Source: an uncultured Myxococcales bacterium
GTDB lineage: Bacteria; Myxococcota_A; UBA9042; DTJE01
Reading direction: 5' to 3'
NCBI GenBank assembly: GCA_903857665.1
Contig: CAIOFV010000129.1
Span: forward strand, 23,042 to 87,041
DNA: 64,000 nucleotides
A model generated the notes under the pieces. The model worked only from the letters and a program-made list of their open reading frames with translations, was not told where the DNA came from and searched no databases. A program made the position numbers and the translations under genes. Positions within the stretch are counted from its first letter, which is position 1. Each line of letters starts with the position of its first letter. Below, one piece after another: positions 32,674 to 41,561 of the stretch.

Positions 32674-33975
32674 ATGGCCGATGACACCCGCTATCGCCTG
32701 CGCCGACTGGACGACCGGGAACTGGGCTTGCCCGAGGGCCCCCTGGACGACCCCGCCCCGATCGACCGCCTGCGGGACGCCCTCATCCTGGCGCGCCTGC
32801 TGCGCCGATCCCTGCTCCCGGCGGTGCTGACCGGCACGATGCTGGTCGCATGGCTGGCCCTCGAACTGCTGGGGCCCCGCTCGGTATCGGGCGAGTTGCA
32901 TCCTGCGGCCCTCCTGCTGGCCGGCGCGAAGGAAAACGCGCTGCTGGCGGACGAACCGTGGCGCCTCTTCGCAGCGATCCTGCTGCATGCCGGCGCCGCC
33001 CACTTCCTGGTCAACGCGGCCGGCACGTGGTTCCTGTCGCAGATGGCCGACAACGTCCTCGGATGGGCCCGCACCGTCATCCTGTTCATCGTCGGCGGCG
33101 CGGTGTCGTTCCTGGGCAGCGCACTGGCATCCGGCGCCCCGTCGGTGGGCGCCTCGGGCTCGGTATACGCGCTGCTGGGCGGCCTGATCACCGCGGCCCT
33201 CCTGAATCGCCGCCGGCTGCCGAAGGCGCCGTGGCCCTGGCTGGCCGGCTTCGGCCTGCTATGGGTCGTGCTGTCGGTGGTGTTCGCGCTGACGACGCAC
33301 ACGACGGACAACGCGGCCCACGCCGGAGGCTTCGTCGCGGGCGCGGTGCTGACCCTCGCGATGGGACGGCGCCTGCCCCTGTTCGAACTCGAGCCCGCTC
33401 CGACGCCCTTGCCGCTGCTGACGGTCGCGGCGGCCTGTATCGTCGCGCTGGCAGCCTCGTTCGCGCTGTCGGTCCGCGGCATGACGCTGGCGGCCGACCT
33501 CCCGGGCCCGGACCTGCGGGAGGTCACGTTTCCCGGCCTGCGCCTCCCCCTGCCCTCCCGCTGGGCCTACGGGCGCCTGCAGGACCACCGATGCCAGGTC
33601 GAGCCGGGCACTCCGATCGCGAAACTGACCTCCGACAGCCCCCTGTGCGCCCTGGATCCCTACGGCTCGGTCCTCGTGCTGGGCCGCGCCGCCGACGTTG
33701 TCCCGGGGGTCATCCTGGATCCGTCGATGATGGCCGAAAACGGCCTGCGCAGCTTCCTGGGCAGCTCGGAAGGCGACGTGACGCGGCGATGGCTGGTGCT
33801 GGACCGCCAGTGGACGCTGGCGTTCAACTGCTATGCCATCCTGGCGGACAAGTACGACGACATGCTGTCGCGGATCCTCGGCGGGATGAGGCTGTCGTCG
33901 GCCACGGCAGGCGGGCGTCCGCGATTGAGCGTGCCCGAGGCGGACCCTACGGCCGCCCCACCCCCAGGTACGTGA
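32674..33975 (+). CDS. rhomboid-family intramembrane serine protease
   Basis: The 433-aa membrane protein has a rhomboid core. It shows HAGAAHFLVNAAGTW (conserved HxxxN-type helix), the nucleophile Ser161 in GASG, and the dyad His216 in NAAHAGGF. A cytoplasmic N-terminal extension of about 50 residues precedes helix 1. After the core and a further helix (about 250-270) comes a soluble C-terminal domain of about 160 aa with no recognised family, probably extracytoplasmic. Rhomboids cut transmembrane substrates within the bilayer; the substrate here is unknown. Its last 29 bp overlap the convergent ugd gene. Confidence 0.87.
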   Translation: MADDTRYRLRRLDDRELGLPEGPLDDPAPIDRLRDALILARLLRRSLLPAVLTGTMLVAWLALELLGPRSVSGELHPAALLLAGAKENALLADEPWRLFAAILLHAGAAHFLVNAAGTWFLSQMADNVLGWARTVILFIVGGAVSFLGSALASGAPSVGASGSVYALLGGLITAALLNRRRLPKAPWPWLAGFGLLWVVLSVVFALTTHTTDNAAHAGGFVAGAVLTLAMGRRLPLFELEPAPTPLPLLTVAAACIVALAASFALSVRGMTLAADLPGPDLREVTFPGLRLPLPSRWAYGRLQDHRCQVEPGTPIAKLTSDSPLCALDPYGSVLVLGRAADVVPGVILDPSMMAENGLRSFLGSSEGDVTRRWLVLDRQWTLAFNCYAILADKYDDMLSRILGGMRLSSATAGGRPRLSVPEADPTAAPPPGT

Positions 33976-35254
33976 ACCCCAGCTCGCGCAGGCGGGCCGG
34001 CGTCCAGATGTTGCGGCCGTCCAGGACCAGCCGCCCCCGCATGCGTTCCTTCACGAGGTCGAAGTCCGGCTGGCGGAATTCGCCCCATTCGGTGACCAGC
34101 ATCAGCACGTCCGCGCCGTCCACCGCCGCGTACTCGTCCTCGGCAAACTCCACGCGGGGCAGGCCCGACAGGATCCCGCGGGCGTTGTCCATCGCGATGG
34201 GGTCGTAGGCGCGCACCGACGCCCCGCGGCCCACCAGCCCCCGGATCACCTCGGTCGCGGGCGCCTCGCGCATGTCGTCCGTGTTGGGCTTGAAGGCCAG
34301 GCCCCACACCGCGCAGTGCACGCCCGACAGGTCCGGCCCCAGCAGCGCCACCAGCTTGTCCACCAGCAGCAGCTTCTGGTCCGCGTTCACCTCTTCCACG
34401 GCGTCCAGCACGCGCATGGCCAGCCCGTTTTCCCGCCCCGTCGCGACCAGCGCCTTGACGTCCTTCGGGAAGCACGAGCCGCCGTACCCCACGCCCGCGA
34501 ACAGGAACCGGGAGCCGATCCGCGGATCCGCGCCCATCCCGGCGCGCACCTTGTCCACGTCGGCGCCGATCCGGTCGCACAGCCCTGCGATTTCGTTCAT
34601 GAAACTGATGCGCGTGGCCAGCATCGCGTTGCTGGCGTACTTGGTCATTTCGGACGAGCGCACGTCCATGAACAGGATCGGGTTGCCCGTGCGCACGAAC
34701 GTGCCGTAGACCTCGGTCAGCAGTTCCCGTGCGCGCTCGCTGTCGGTGCCGCAGACGATGCGGTCCGGCTTCATCATGTCGTGGACCGCGTCGCCTTCCT
34801 TCAGGAACTCGGGGTTGCTGGCCACGTCGAAGGGGTGCGTGGTGTGCTGGGCCAGGCAGGCCCGCACCTTGTCGCACGTCCCCACCGGCACCGTGGACTT
34901 CACCACGACCAGGCGGTAGCCGTCCATGTTCGCCGCGATGGTCCGGGCGCAGGCCAGCACGTGCTGCAGGTCCGCGGACCCGTCTTCCTGGGGAGGCGTG
35001 CCGACCGCGATGAAGATCACCGTCGCCTCGCGAACCAGGGTCGGGATGTCCGTCGTGAAGGCCAGGCGCCCCTTGGCGCGGTTGCGCTCGACCAGATCGT
35101 CCAGGCCCGGCTCGTAGATCGGGATGCCACCGGCGTTCAGCACCTCGATCTTCCGGACGTCGATGTCGCCGCACACGACGTGGTTGCCGCTTTCGGCCAG
35201 GCCCGCTCCCAGCACCAGTCCCACGTACCCGGTCCCGACGACACCGACCTTCAT
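33947..35254 (-). CDS. ugd: UDP-glucose 6-dehydrogenase
   Basis: The 435-aa enzyme oxidises UDP-glucose to UDP-glucuronate with two NAD+, supplying surface polysaccharide synthesis. An N-terminal Rossmann motif (VGVVGTGYVGLVLGAGLA) and the catalytic-Cys motif GYGGSCFPKDVKAL (Cys near residue 257) are intact, as is AVWGLAFKPNTDDMREAP in the C-terminal domain. Its ATG overlaps the upstream gene's stop by 4 bp (ATGA), so it is coupled to a CNNM/CBS protein. No sugar-nucleotide partner genes lie nearby. Confidence 0.95.
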   Translation of the reverse strand: MKVGVVGTGYVGLVLGAGLAESGNHVVCGDIDVRKIEVLNAGGIPIYEPGLDDLVERNRAKGRLAFTTDIPTLVREATVIFIAVGTPPQEDGSADLQHVLACARTIAANMDGYRLVVVKSTVPVGTCDKVRACLAQHTTHPFDVASNPEFLKEGDAVHDMMKPDRIVCGTDSERARELLTEVYGTFVRTGNPILFMDVRSSEMTKYASNAMLATRISFMNEIAGLCDRIGADVDKVRAGMGADPRIGSRFLFAGVGYGGSCFPKDVKALVATGRENGLAMRVLDAVEEVNADQKLLLVDKLVALLGPDLSGVHCAVWGLAFKPNTDDMREAPATEVIRGLVGRGASVRAYDPIAMDNARGILSGLPRVEFAEDEYAAVDGADVLMLVTEWGEFRQPDFDLVKERMRGRLVLDGRNIWTPARLRELGFTYLGVGRP

Positions 35255-36603
35255 CCCTGCCTCCGCCCGTTCGCGTTTCTGCCATCCTCGGAACCGGTCG
35301 TCGTCCCGTTGCCGTCCTGGCCCCCGGCCCGCGACACTTCCAGCGTCATCACCCGCGTCCGGGTCCGGTCGAGCACACGGAACTGCAGCCCCTCGAACTC
35401 GATCGTTTCGTCCTTCTGCGGAACCCTGCCCGCGTGGGTGATGACCAGGCCGCCCAGCGTTTCATACAGTTCCTGCTCCGGCAGCTCGATGTCGAACAGG
35501 TCGGCGATCTCCTCGATCGCCATCTTCGCCTGGACCGTGTAGCAGCCGGGGCTCGTTTCCTTGATCCGCGGCTCGGCCTTCTCGTGCTCGTCGTAGATCT
35601 CGCCGACGATCTCCTCCAGGACGTCCTCGATCGTGACGATCCCGGCGGTCCCACCGAACTCGTCCACGACGATGGCCATCTGGGCGTGCTCGCTCTGGAA
35701 CAGCTTCAGGAGATCCCCGATCTTCTTGGATTCCGGCACGAACAGGGTCTTGCGCAGGCTGGCCAGCCGCTTCAGCGAGAACGGTTCCGACGCCCGGTTC
35801 GCGAGGTGGCGGATCAGGTCCTTCACCGTGAGGATGCCGATGATGGCGTCCAGATCCTCTTCGTACACCGGGTACCGCGAATACTGGTGTTCGCCGACGA
35901 CCTTCAGTACCTCCTCCAGCGACGTGTCCCACTCGAAGCCCACCACGTCCGTCCGGGGGATGAGGATCTCCTTGGCCATGGTGTCCGAGAACTCGATGAT
36001 CGACGTCAGCAGTTCCTGCTTGTCCGACGGCAGGGCCCCCTGGGCCGTGCCCAGCCGGATCATGGATTCAATCTCCTCCTCGGTGACCGGCGCGCCGTCC
36101 ACGCCCACCGAGCCGCCGGCCGCGAGGATGAGGCCCCCGCTGATCCGCTCGAACAGCCAGGCGATCGGCCGGACCAGCGAGCAGACGAGGCGGGTCAGCG
36201 GGAACAGTGCGACCATCTTCCGCGCGTTGTGCTTGGCGTAGGTCTTCGGAATCACCTCGCCCAGCAGGATCAGCAGGAAGGTCATCACGCCGACGGACGC
36301 CGCGACGCTCCAGCCGGCGGCGCCCACGACCCCGTAGCTGTCGAGGATCTCGGCGGCGAGGCTGGTCGTCAGCGACGACGCCAGGATGTTGACGACGTTG
36401 TTCGCGACCAGGATGGACGCGATGACCTGGTTGGGGGAGGCCCGCCACAGTTCCAGGAGGCGGTTGCGCTGGTGCTCCTCGTCCAGGATCTGGTGGACCC
36501 CGTTGGGGCCCAGGGCCAGCAGGGCCGTTTCCGAGGCCGAAATCAGTCCCGACACGGCGATCAGCAGGAGGATGACGAGCGACTGGAAACCGTAAGGGCC
36601 CAC
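35251..36603 (-). CDS. hemolysin-C/CorC-type CNNM-CBS transporter
   Basis: The 450-aa protein has a CNNM (DUF21) membrane domain (about 1-180: ISASETALLALGP, LILLGEVIPKTYAKHNARK), a CBS-domain pair (about 200-340: MIPRTD-like LIPRTDVVGF, VVDEFGGTAGIVTIEDVLEEIVGEI) and a C-terminal CorC/HlyC domain (about 350-430). Family members are linked to magnesium or cobalt efflux and membrane stress rather than true haemolysis. The track start is GTG at 36603. A poly-Gly/Asn tail precedes the stop, which overlaps ugd. Confidence 0.92.
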   Translation of the reverse strand: MGPYGFQSLVILLLIAVSGLISASETALLALGPNGVHQILDEEHQRNRLLELWRASPNQVIASILVANNVVNILASSLTTSLAAEILDSYGVVGAAGWSVAASVGVMTFLLILLGEVIPKTYAKHNARKMVALFPLTRLVCSLVRPIAWLFERISGGLILAAGGSVGVDGAPVTEEEIESMIRLGTAQGALPSDKQELLTSIIEFSDTMAKEILIPRTDVVGFEWDTSLEEVLKVVGEHQYSRYPVYEEDLDAIIGILTVKDLIRHLANRASEPFSLKRLASLRKTLFVPESKKIGDLLKLFQSEHAQMAIVVDEFGGTAGIVTIEDVLEEIVGEIYDEHEKAEPRIKETSPGCYTVQAKMAIEEIADLFDIELPEQELYETLGGLVITHAGRVPQKDETIEFEGLQFRVLDRTRTRVMTLEVSRAGGQDGNGTTTGSEDGRNANGRRQG

Positions 36604-36681
36604 GAGGGCTTCTACCTCAGGAGACGCGCGACAAGACTAGCAGAGGGAGGGCCGGGGGGTCAACGCGGGGGCATTGAAGAG

Positions 36682-36766
36682 GCCCGAGGCGGCTGCGGCT
36701 CCGGCGAGAGTTTCCTGCAAAAACCCGTCCCTTCGCCCGAAGGCTCGGCCACCTACGCGCTCGGGC
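36682..36766. repeat. dispersed palindromic repeat, copy 1
   Basis: The left arm GCCCGAGGCGGCTGCGGCTCC resembles 38864 and 51719 at about 24 of 27 positions. Here GCCCGAG (36682-36688) can pair with CTCGGGC (36760-36766), the latter inside the 3' end of the serine-hydrolase gene. It probably belongs to a REP-like family; a terminator role for the flanking genes is possible. Confidence 0.5.
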
Positions 36767-37892
36767 GGGGTTCGAGGGTGCGCCAGGCCGCGTCGTGGAA
36801 GCGAGGTCGGAAGGACTGGATCCCCCCGCGGGATCGATCCGGGTGGACGCGGTTCGTCAACAGGACCACCAGCCGACCGGTGACCGGCTCCATCCAGAAC
36901 GACGTGCCGGTGAACCCGAGGTGGCCCACGGTCCCGGTGGGCGCCCGGTCACCGGCCATCGAGCCCCGCGGCGAGGGCGTGTCGAACCCCATCAGGCGGG
37001 TCGAGCCCGGCGGGGTGGCCTCCCGCGACCACAGGCGCCGGACCAGGGGCGCCGGCCATGGCCCGTCGCCCCGGAAGGAGTCCCGGAAGGCCAGCGCGAT
37101 GGCCGCGACCTCCCGTGCGGTCGAGAACAGGCCCGCATGGCCGGCGGCGCCTCCCAGCACCCAGGCGTTGTCGTCGTGCACCTCGCCCTGCAGGCACCGC
37201 CGCCGGGTCGGGCAGACCTCGGTCGCCGCGATCTGGCCGGTCGGCACCGGGGCCGGGTCGGCCACCCCGCCCCGCACGCCGACGAAGAACGTCCCGCGCA
37301 GCCCGAGGGGCGCGGCCACGCAGTCCACGAACTGGCGATCCAGCGGGGCGCCTCCGGCCGATTCGACGAGGGCGGCCAGCAGCATGAAGCCCAGATCGCT
37401 GTAGACGCAGGCGGCACCCGGAGGCGCGCCCGGGACCTCGGCGGCGATCCGGGCCCGCACGGCGTCGATCGCGAACGGGGCCCCCGCGACCGACACGCCC
37501 CCGGCGGCCACGAGGTCGGCCGCGAAGGGTCGCCAGGCAGGCAGGCCCGACACGTGGGACAGCAGGTGTACGGGGGTCGCGGCCGCCCAGGAAGTACCGC
37601 GAAGGAACGGGAGGAAGGCCCCGATCGGGGCGTCCAGGCCCAGCCGTCCCTGCGCGCACAGCGACAGGATCACCGGCACCGTCGCCAGGGGCTTGGTCAG
37701 GGAGGCGACGTCGAACACGGTGTCGGGACCGACCGGCGCATCGACGGCACCCGCATCGGGAAACGCCGTCCTGCCGGTCGCGCCCAGCCAGGCCTCGTCG
37801 TGGCCGCGCCAGCAGCCCGCGACGGCCCCGGCGAACACCGGGCCCTCGCCCCCCCGCAGGATCTGGTCCACGTCGTCGAACCGGCCGGACAT
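36753..37892 (-). CDS. beta-lactamase/DD-peptidase-like serine hydrolase
   Basis: The 379-aa protein belongs to the class C beta-lactamase/penicillin-binding-protein fold. It carries S64-x-x-K67 in SLTK, the Tyr motif Y164-S-D, and GHLGFTG in place of KTG. No signal peptide is seen, so it may be a cytoplasmic esterase or peptidase rather than an antibiotic-resistance enzyme. The ATG has GGAGG upstream. It is followed 37 bp before the LD-carboxypeptidase on the same strand orientation map (that gene lies upstream in transcription), so both may concern peptidoglycan turnover. Confidence 0.88.
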   Translation of the reverse strand: MSGRFDDVDQILRGGEGPVFAGAVAGCWRGHDEAWLGATGRTAFPDAGAVDAPVGPDTVFDVASLTKPLATVPVILSLCAQGRLGLDAPIGAFLPFLRGTSWAAATPVHLLSHVSGLPAWRPFAADLVAAGGVSVAGAPFAIDAVRARIAAEVPGAPPGAACVYSDLGFMLLAALVESAGGAPLDRQFVDCVAAPLGLRGTFFVGVRGGVADPAPVPTGQIAATEVCPTRRRCLQGEVHDDNAWVLGGAAGHAGLFSTAREVAAIALAFRDSFRGDGPWPAPLVRRLWSREATPPGSTRLMGFDTPSPRGSMAGDRAPTGTVGHLGFTGTSFWMEPVTGRLVVLLTNRVHPDRSRGGIQSFRPRFHDAAWRTLEPRPSA

Positions 37893-37929
37893 GGGTCCTC
37901 CATTGATCAGCCTGAGGCGCCTCCGTGCC

Positions 37930-38835
37930 CTACGAGGCGAACGGATCCTCGACCACCTGCAGGACGCCCTGGTCCGCGTCCAGGACCGCCTCGACGCCCT
38001 CGGGCACCGGGTGCAGCAGGGTCCCGTGGCCGGCCGGGAAGCCGGTCACCACGGGGCGTCCCAGGGCCTGCGCGAACCGCCGCACGGTGGCGACCAGGGA
38101 GTCGGCGTCCTCGGCCCGCGCGCCCAGTTCCCCGATGACCACGCCCGCGATCCCCGCCGCATCGGCCGCAAGGGCCAACTGCGTCAGCAGCCGATCCAGC
38201 CGGTACACCGGTTCGTTCACGTCCTCCATGACCAGGATCGTCCCCCGCAGCGGCGGGGCGAATCGCGTCCCCATCATGGCTCCCAGCATCGACAGGTTCC
38301 CCGCCACCAGGCGACCGCGGGCCTTCCCGCCGGTCACCGTGCGCAGGCCGTCCCAGCGGAAGGTCGCCTCGCGGTCCAGCCCCAGCAGCGCGTTGCGGGC
38401 CCGCCGCAGGGACTCCGCGTCGGCCTGGGCCAGCGTGGTCACGTTCGGGCCGTGGAAGGTGACGAGGTCCCCGGCACCCAGGAAGAAGAGGTGCAGCGCG
38501 GTCAGGTCCGAAAACCCCTGGAACAGCCGGGGCCGCAGGTCGGAAGCACGTGCCTCCAGGGCCGGAAGCAGGCGCATGACGCCGTACCCGCCGCGGGCCG
38601 CGATCACCCCGTCGGCATCGTCCCCGGTGAAGGCGGCCACCAGTTCCCCGGCCCGCTGATCGTCGGGGCCCGCCAGGAACCCTTCGGTCGCGAACAGCCG
38701 GGGATCCCACCGCGGGACCAGCCCGAAGCCGGCCAGCACCTGGACCCCCGCGGCGAAGCGTTCCGCGGGCACAGGCCCGCAGGGGGCCACCAGGCGCACG
38801 ACCGATCCGCGGGCGAGGGGGCGGGGTTTGCGCAC
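37930..38835 (-). CDS. LD-carboxypeptidase (peptidase family S66)
   Basis: The 301-aa enzyme of the LdcA family releases the terminal D-Ala from tetrapeptides in murein recycling. The likely triad is Ser109 in QGFSDLTALH, Glu204 or Glu208 in MEDVNEPVYRLDR, and His270 in GFPAGHG; GPNVTT is also typical. The start was set at GTG 38835 because GGGAGG lies 5 nt upstream. The track ORF extends to 39027 across the intergenic repeat and into the patatin promoter region. The serine hydrolase gene follows downstream. Confidence 0.9.
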   Translation of the reverse strand: MRKPRPLARGSVVRLVAPCGPVPAERFAAGVQVLAGFGLVPRWDPRLFATEGFLAGPDDQRAGELVAAFTGDDADGVIAARGGYGVMRLLPALEARASDLRPRLFQGFSDLTALHLFFLGAGDLVTFHGPNVTTLAQADAESLRRARNALLGLDREATFRWDGLRTVTGGKARGRLVAGNLSMLGAMMGTRFAPPLRGTILVMEDVNEPVYRLDRLLTQLALAADAAGIAGVVIGELGARAEDADSLVATVRRFAQALGRPVVTGFPAGHGTLLHPVPEGVEAVLDADQGVLQVVEDPFAS

Positions 38836-38863
38836 GAACACCTCCCGCGACAGGCTTCGATCC

Positions 38864-38890
38864 GCCCGAGGCGACTGCGGCTCCGGCGAG
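38864..38890. repeat. dispersed repeat, copy 2
   Basis: GCCCGAGGCGACTGCGGCTC and the following CGGCGAG match the arm at 51719 with three or four differences and the arm at 36682 with one. It lies between the divergent LD-carboxypeptidase and patatin genes. The opposite arm is not well preserved here. Confidence 0.5.
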
Positions 38891-39026
38891 GGATAGCCGC
38901 GCAATCCGCCCGCCGACGCCTTCGAACCCGGGCGGCGTTCGTGAGTATAGTGTGCCTGATGCCCGACGTGGCCATGAACTGGCGGCCCCACTGTGCCGAA
39001 GGTAGAATGGGCAACGAGGAGGCGCA

Positions 39027-40403
39027 ATGAGCCTGACCATCCTTCAGAAGAGCGACCTTTCGAAGCCGCGCAAGAACCCCCGCATCGCGCTGGTCCTCGC
39101 GGGCGGGGCCATTTCTGGCGGCACGTTCAAGCTGGGCGGCCTGATCGCCCTGAACCGGTTCATCCGGAACCGGAAGGTCACCGAGTTCGACATCTACGTG
39201 TGCCTGTCGGCGGGCGCCTTCATCGGCTGCTTCCTGGCTGGCGGCGTCCCGCCGGACGAGATGCTCAAGGCCCTCAACGGCACCTCGACGAAGTTCAACC
39301 AGTTCAAGTTCTACGACTTCTACTGGCCTGCGGTGGGCGAATGGGCACGGAGGGCCGCGCGGCTTGGCAAGGACGCCGTCCGGATCTGGCCGCGGGTGGC
39401 CAAGGCGGCGGCCAGCCACGTGTCGGCCAACCGCGAGGACCTGGGCCGGCGCATCGGCGAAGCGATCCGCCACCCCGGGTACGGCACGCTGGAAAAGGTC
39501 ATCGGTCCCTTCGTCACCGACCTGTTGAACGCGACGCCCCTGCCCCACGTCGGCCGCTACATCCCCTCGGGGCTGTTCGACAACGCCCGGATCGAACGGT
39601 ACGTGCGCGAGAACCTCGTCCGAAGCCACATCCCCAACGACTTCCGGATGTTGAATCGCGAACGCGGCAATTCGCTGTACATCGTGGCGACCAACCTGAA
39701 CACGGCGAAGGGCGTGGTGTTCGGCCATGACGCCGATCCCACCGCGACCATCTCCCAGGCGGTCCAGGCCTCGACCGCCATCCCGGGCTTCTACATTCCG
39801 GCCAAGGTCCACGGCGAGGAATACCTGGATGCGATGGTCCGCAAGACGGCCAACACCAGCCTGGCGGTGCACAAGGGCGCGGACCTGATCATCATCTACA
39901 ACCCCTTCCGGCCGTTCATGAACCGCAACCGCTACCAACTGGTCCCGACCGCGTCGAGCCTGTCGGAGCTGGGCCTGGGCACGATCCTGAACCAGACGAT
40001 CCGGACCATGGTCCACACGCGCCTGTATGCCGGCCTCAAGAAGCTGCGACTGGACCCGTCGTTCAAGGGCGACGTGATCCTGATCGAGCCGACGGAATCG
40101 GACGCCCAGTTCTTCACGATCAACCCGCTGGCGTTCTGGAACCGCAACGAGGCCGCCAGGAACGGCTTCAACTCCGTGCGCCAGGACCTCGAGCGCAACT
40201 ACGGCGAAGTGTCGCGCATCCTGGAAGCCTACGGCCTGCAGTGCGATCTGGACGCCATCGGCGAGTCGCTGGACGACGTGCTGGCGACCCCGACCGACGC
40301 CCCGGCCCGGAACGCCGCTGCCGCCGTCGCTGGAGGCACCGCGGCACCCGCCGGATCGGCCTCCACCCACGTCGCCTCGCCCCGGCTGCGCATCGTGCAG
40401 TAG
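39027..40403 (+). CDS. patatin-like phospholipase with variant nucleophile motif
   Basis: The 458-aa protein has the patatin layout: oxyanion-hole glycines (LAGGAISGG, about 25-33), nucleophile Ser61 in CLSAG, and the dyad Asp268 in YLDAM. The first Gly of the usual GxSxG is replaced by Cys, and the DG[GA] motif reads DA. Expected activity is lipid acyl hydrolysis, but the substitutions leave this uncertain. No signal peptide is visible. The ATG follows GAGGAGG closely. A TATAGT -10-like box lies about 75 nt upstream. Confidence 0.85.
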   Translation: MSLTILQKSDLSKPRKNPRIALVLAGGAISGGTFKLGGLIALNRFIRNRKVTEFDIYVCLSAGAFIGCFLAGGVPPDEMLKALNGTSTKFNQFKFYDFYWPAVGEWARRAARLGKDAVRIWPRVAKAAASHVSANREDLGRRIGEAIRHPGYGTLEKVIGPFVTDLLNATPLPHVGRYIPSGLFDNARIERYVRENLVRSHIPNDFRMLNRERGNSLYIVATNLNTAKGVVFGHDADPTATISQAVQASTAIPGFYIPAKVHGEEYLDAMVRKTANTSLAVHKGADLIIIYNPFRPFMNRNRYQLVPTASSLSELGLGTILNQTIRTMVHTRLYAGLKKLRLDPSFKGDVILIEPTESDAQFFTINPLAFWNRNEAARNGFNSVRQDLERNYGEVSRILEAYGLQCDLDAIGESLDDVLATPTDAPARNAAAAVAGGTAAPAGSASTHVASPRLRIVQ

Positions 40404-40431
40404 GCCCCTGCGGCGTCATCGATCCTGCCTA

Positions 40432-40460
40432 TCGACCCCGAGGCCCGCCCGGACTAGAAT
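40432..40460 (+). promoter_or_regulatory. putative promoter giving a leaderless lipoprotein mRNA
   Basis: TCGACC (40432-40437), a 17-bp spacer and TAGAAT (40455-40460). The -10 ends 7 nt before ATG 40468, so the start codon would be at about +1. This is why the in-frame ATG at 40459, which overlaps the -10, was not used. Confidence 0.4.
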
Positions 40461-40467
40461 GCGGCCC

Positions 40468-41082
40468 ATGGAACTGCGACCGCGACTCCTCCCCGCCTTC
40501 CTCGCCGTGACGACGACGGTCCTCCTGTCCTCGTGCCACGCATCCCCCGAGGAGCGGGCCGTTCGCGACACGTTCCAGCGCTTCCTGGAAGGGCTGGACC
40601 GGGCCGACGCCGCCATGCTGTGGTCGCTGGCCGACGACGAAACGCATCGCTTCTTCGAAGAACTGGCGCAGGAAACCCGCGACGCCGTAGCCGATGTGGA
40701 TGCGCATTGGCCCGAAGCCGACCGCGTGCAGGCCCGGCGTACCGTCGGAGGCGATTTCGTGGGTCCCGGGACCACCGGGGCCTCGCTGTTCGCCGCCTTC
40801 CTGGACCCGCGCCGCCTGCAGGCGCCCCAGGACCCGACGGCCCGACAGATCGACCGGGTCCAGATGACGGGCGCGCGGGCCATGGTGGTCTTGAAGTCGG
40901 GCGAAACCCTGGAACTGGTGTCGGACGCCGGGGGCGCCTGGCGAATGGCGATCTTCCTGGCCGCCGCCCGCGACCTGCCCGCGCTGGCGTCCCTGCGCGA
41001 AAACGTCGCCACGGTGCGCGCCAACGCCGCGATCCTGTCCGGCAGCCCGACCGGGCAGGCGACCGCCCCAAAAGCACCCTGA
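40468..41082 (+). CDS. small lipoprotein, 204 aa, unknown function
   Basis: A signal (MELRPRLLPAFLAVTTTVLLSSC) ends in a lipobox. The mature part is mostly helical and acidic (RDTFQRFLEGLDRADAAMLWSLADDETHRFFEEL), with one beta segment (QIDRVQMTGARAMVVLKSGETLELV) in a pattern reminiscent of NTF2-like folds, though this is only a visual impression. The track begins at ATG 40459, three codons earlier. No partner genes point to a function. Confidence 0.75.
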   Translation: MELRPRLLPAFLAVTTTVLLSSCHASPEERAVRDTFQRFLEGLDRADAAMLWSLADDETHRFFEELAQETRDAVADVDAHWPEADRVQARRTVGGDFVGPGTTGASLFAAFLDPRRLQAPQDPTARQIDRVQMTGARAMVVLKSGETLELVSDAGGAWRMAIFLAAARDLPALASLRENVATVRANAAILSGSPTGQATAPKAP

Positions 41083-41130
41083 CGCACTCCCTGCTCGACG
41101 ATACCTGGCAGTCGGAAGGTCCGGGAGGGG

Positions 41131-41397
41131 CTACATCTCGCAGGAGCAACCGGCGCCGGGGCCGCCCAGGCGCTGCACCTTTTCGCGGGCACCGATGGGG
41201 CTGGGATCCTGGTCCAGGCGACAGACGTCACCGCCGAACACGCGCTTCAACTCCTCGATCTGCTTCTGTTCCACGGTCAACCGACCCTGGATGCAGTACA
41301 CGCCCCACTCGGGCCGGCCGTTCGCGGGAATCGCCGAGGCCGAAAAGGACATCAGCGCAAGAGACAACGCGGCGGCGAGCCGCAGCGACAGGGTCAT
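41131..41397 (-). CDS. small exported protein, 88 aa
   Basis: A signal peptide (LRLAAALSLALMSFSASA) is followed by a short mature region with four Cys (VYCIQG, DVCRLD, GCSCEM) ending in CSCEM. An ATG at 41397 with GGAAGG 5 nt upstream supports it as a real gene. It is hidden at the end of a very long shadow ORF in the track. No family is recognised. Confidence 0.65.
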   Translation of the reverse strand: MTLSLRLAAALSLALMSFSASAIPANGRPEWGVYCIQGRLTVEQKQIEELKRVFGGDVCRLDQDPSPIGAREKVQRLGGPGAGCSCEM

Positions 41398-41561
41398 GAG
41401 CAGCCTTCCGGGCAACGGATTCACCCACCGCCGAGCGTCGATGCCCGGCACGCCATCTGGCGGCGGAGTGTGCCACCTGGGGTTGCCGCTTGTCAATCCT
41501 GCCGGGGGAAGACGAGTCAGGACGCCGATTCCACGCTGCCGGGAGGGGGCGTGAAAGGCGC

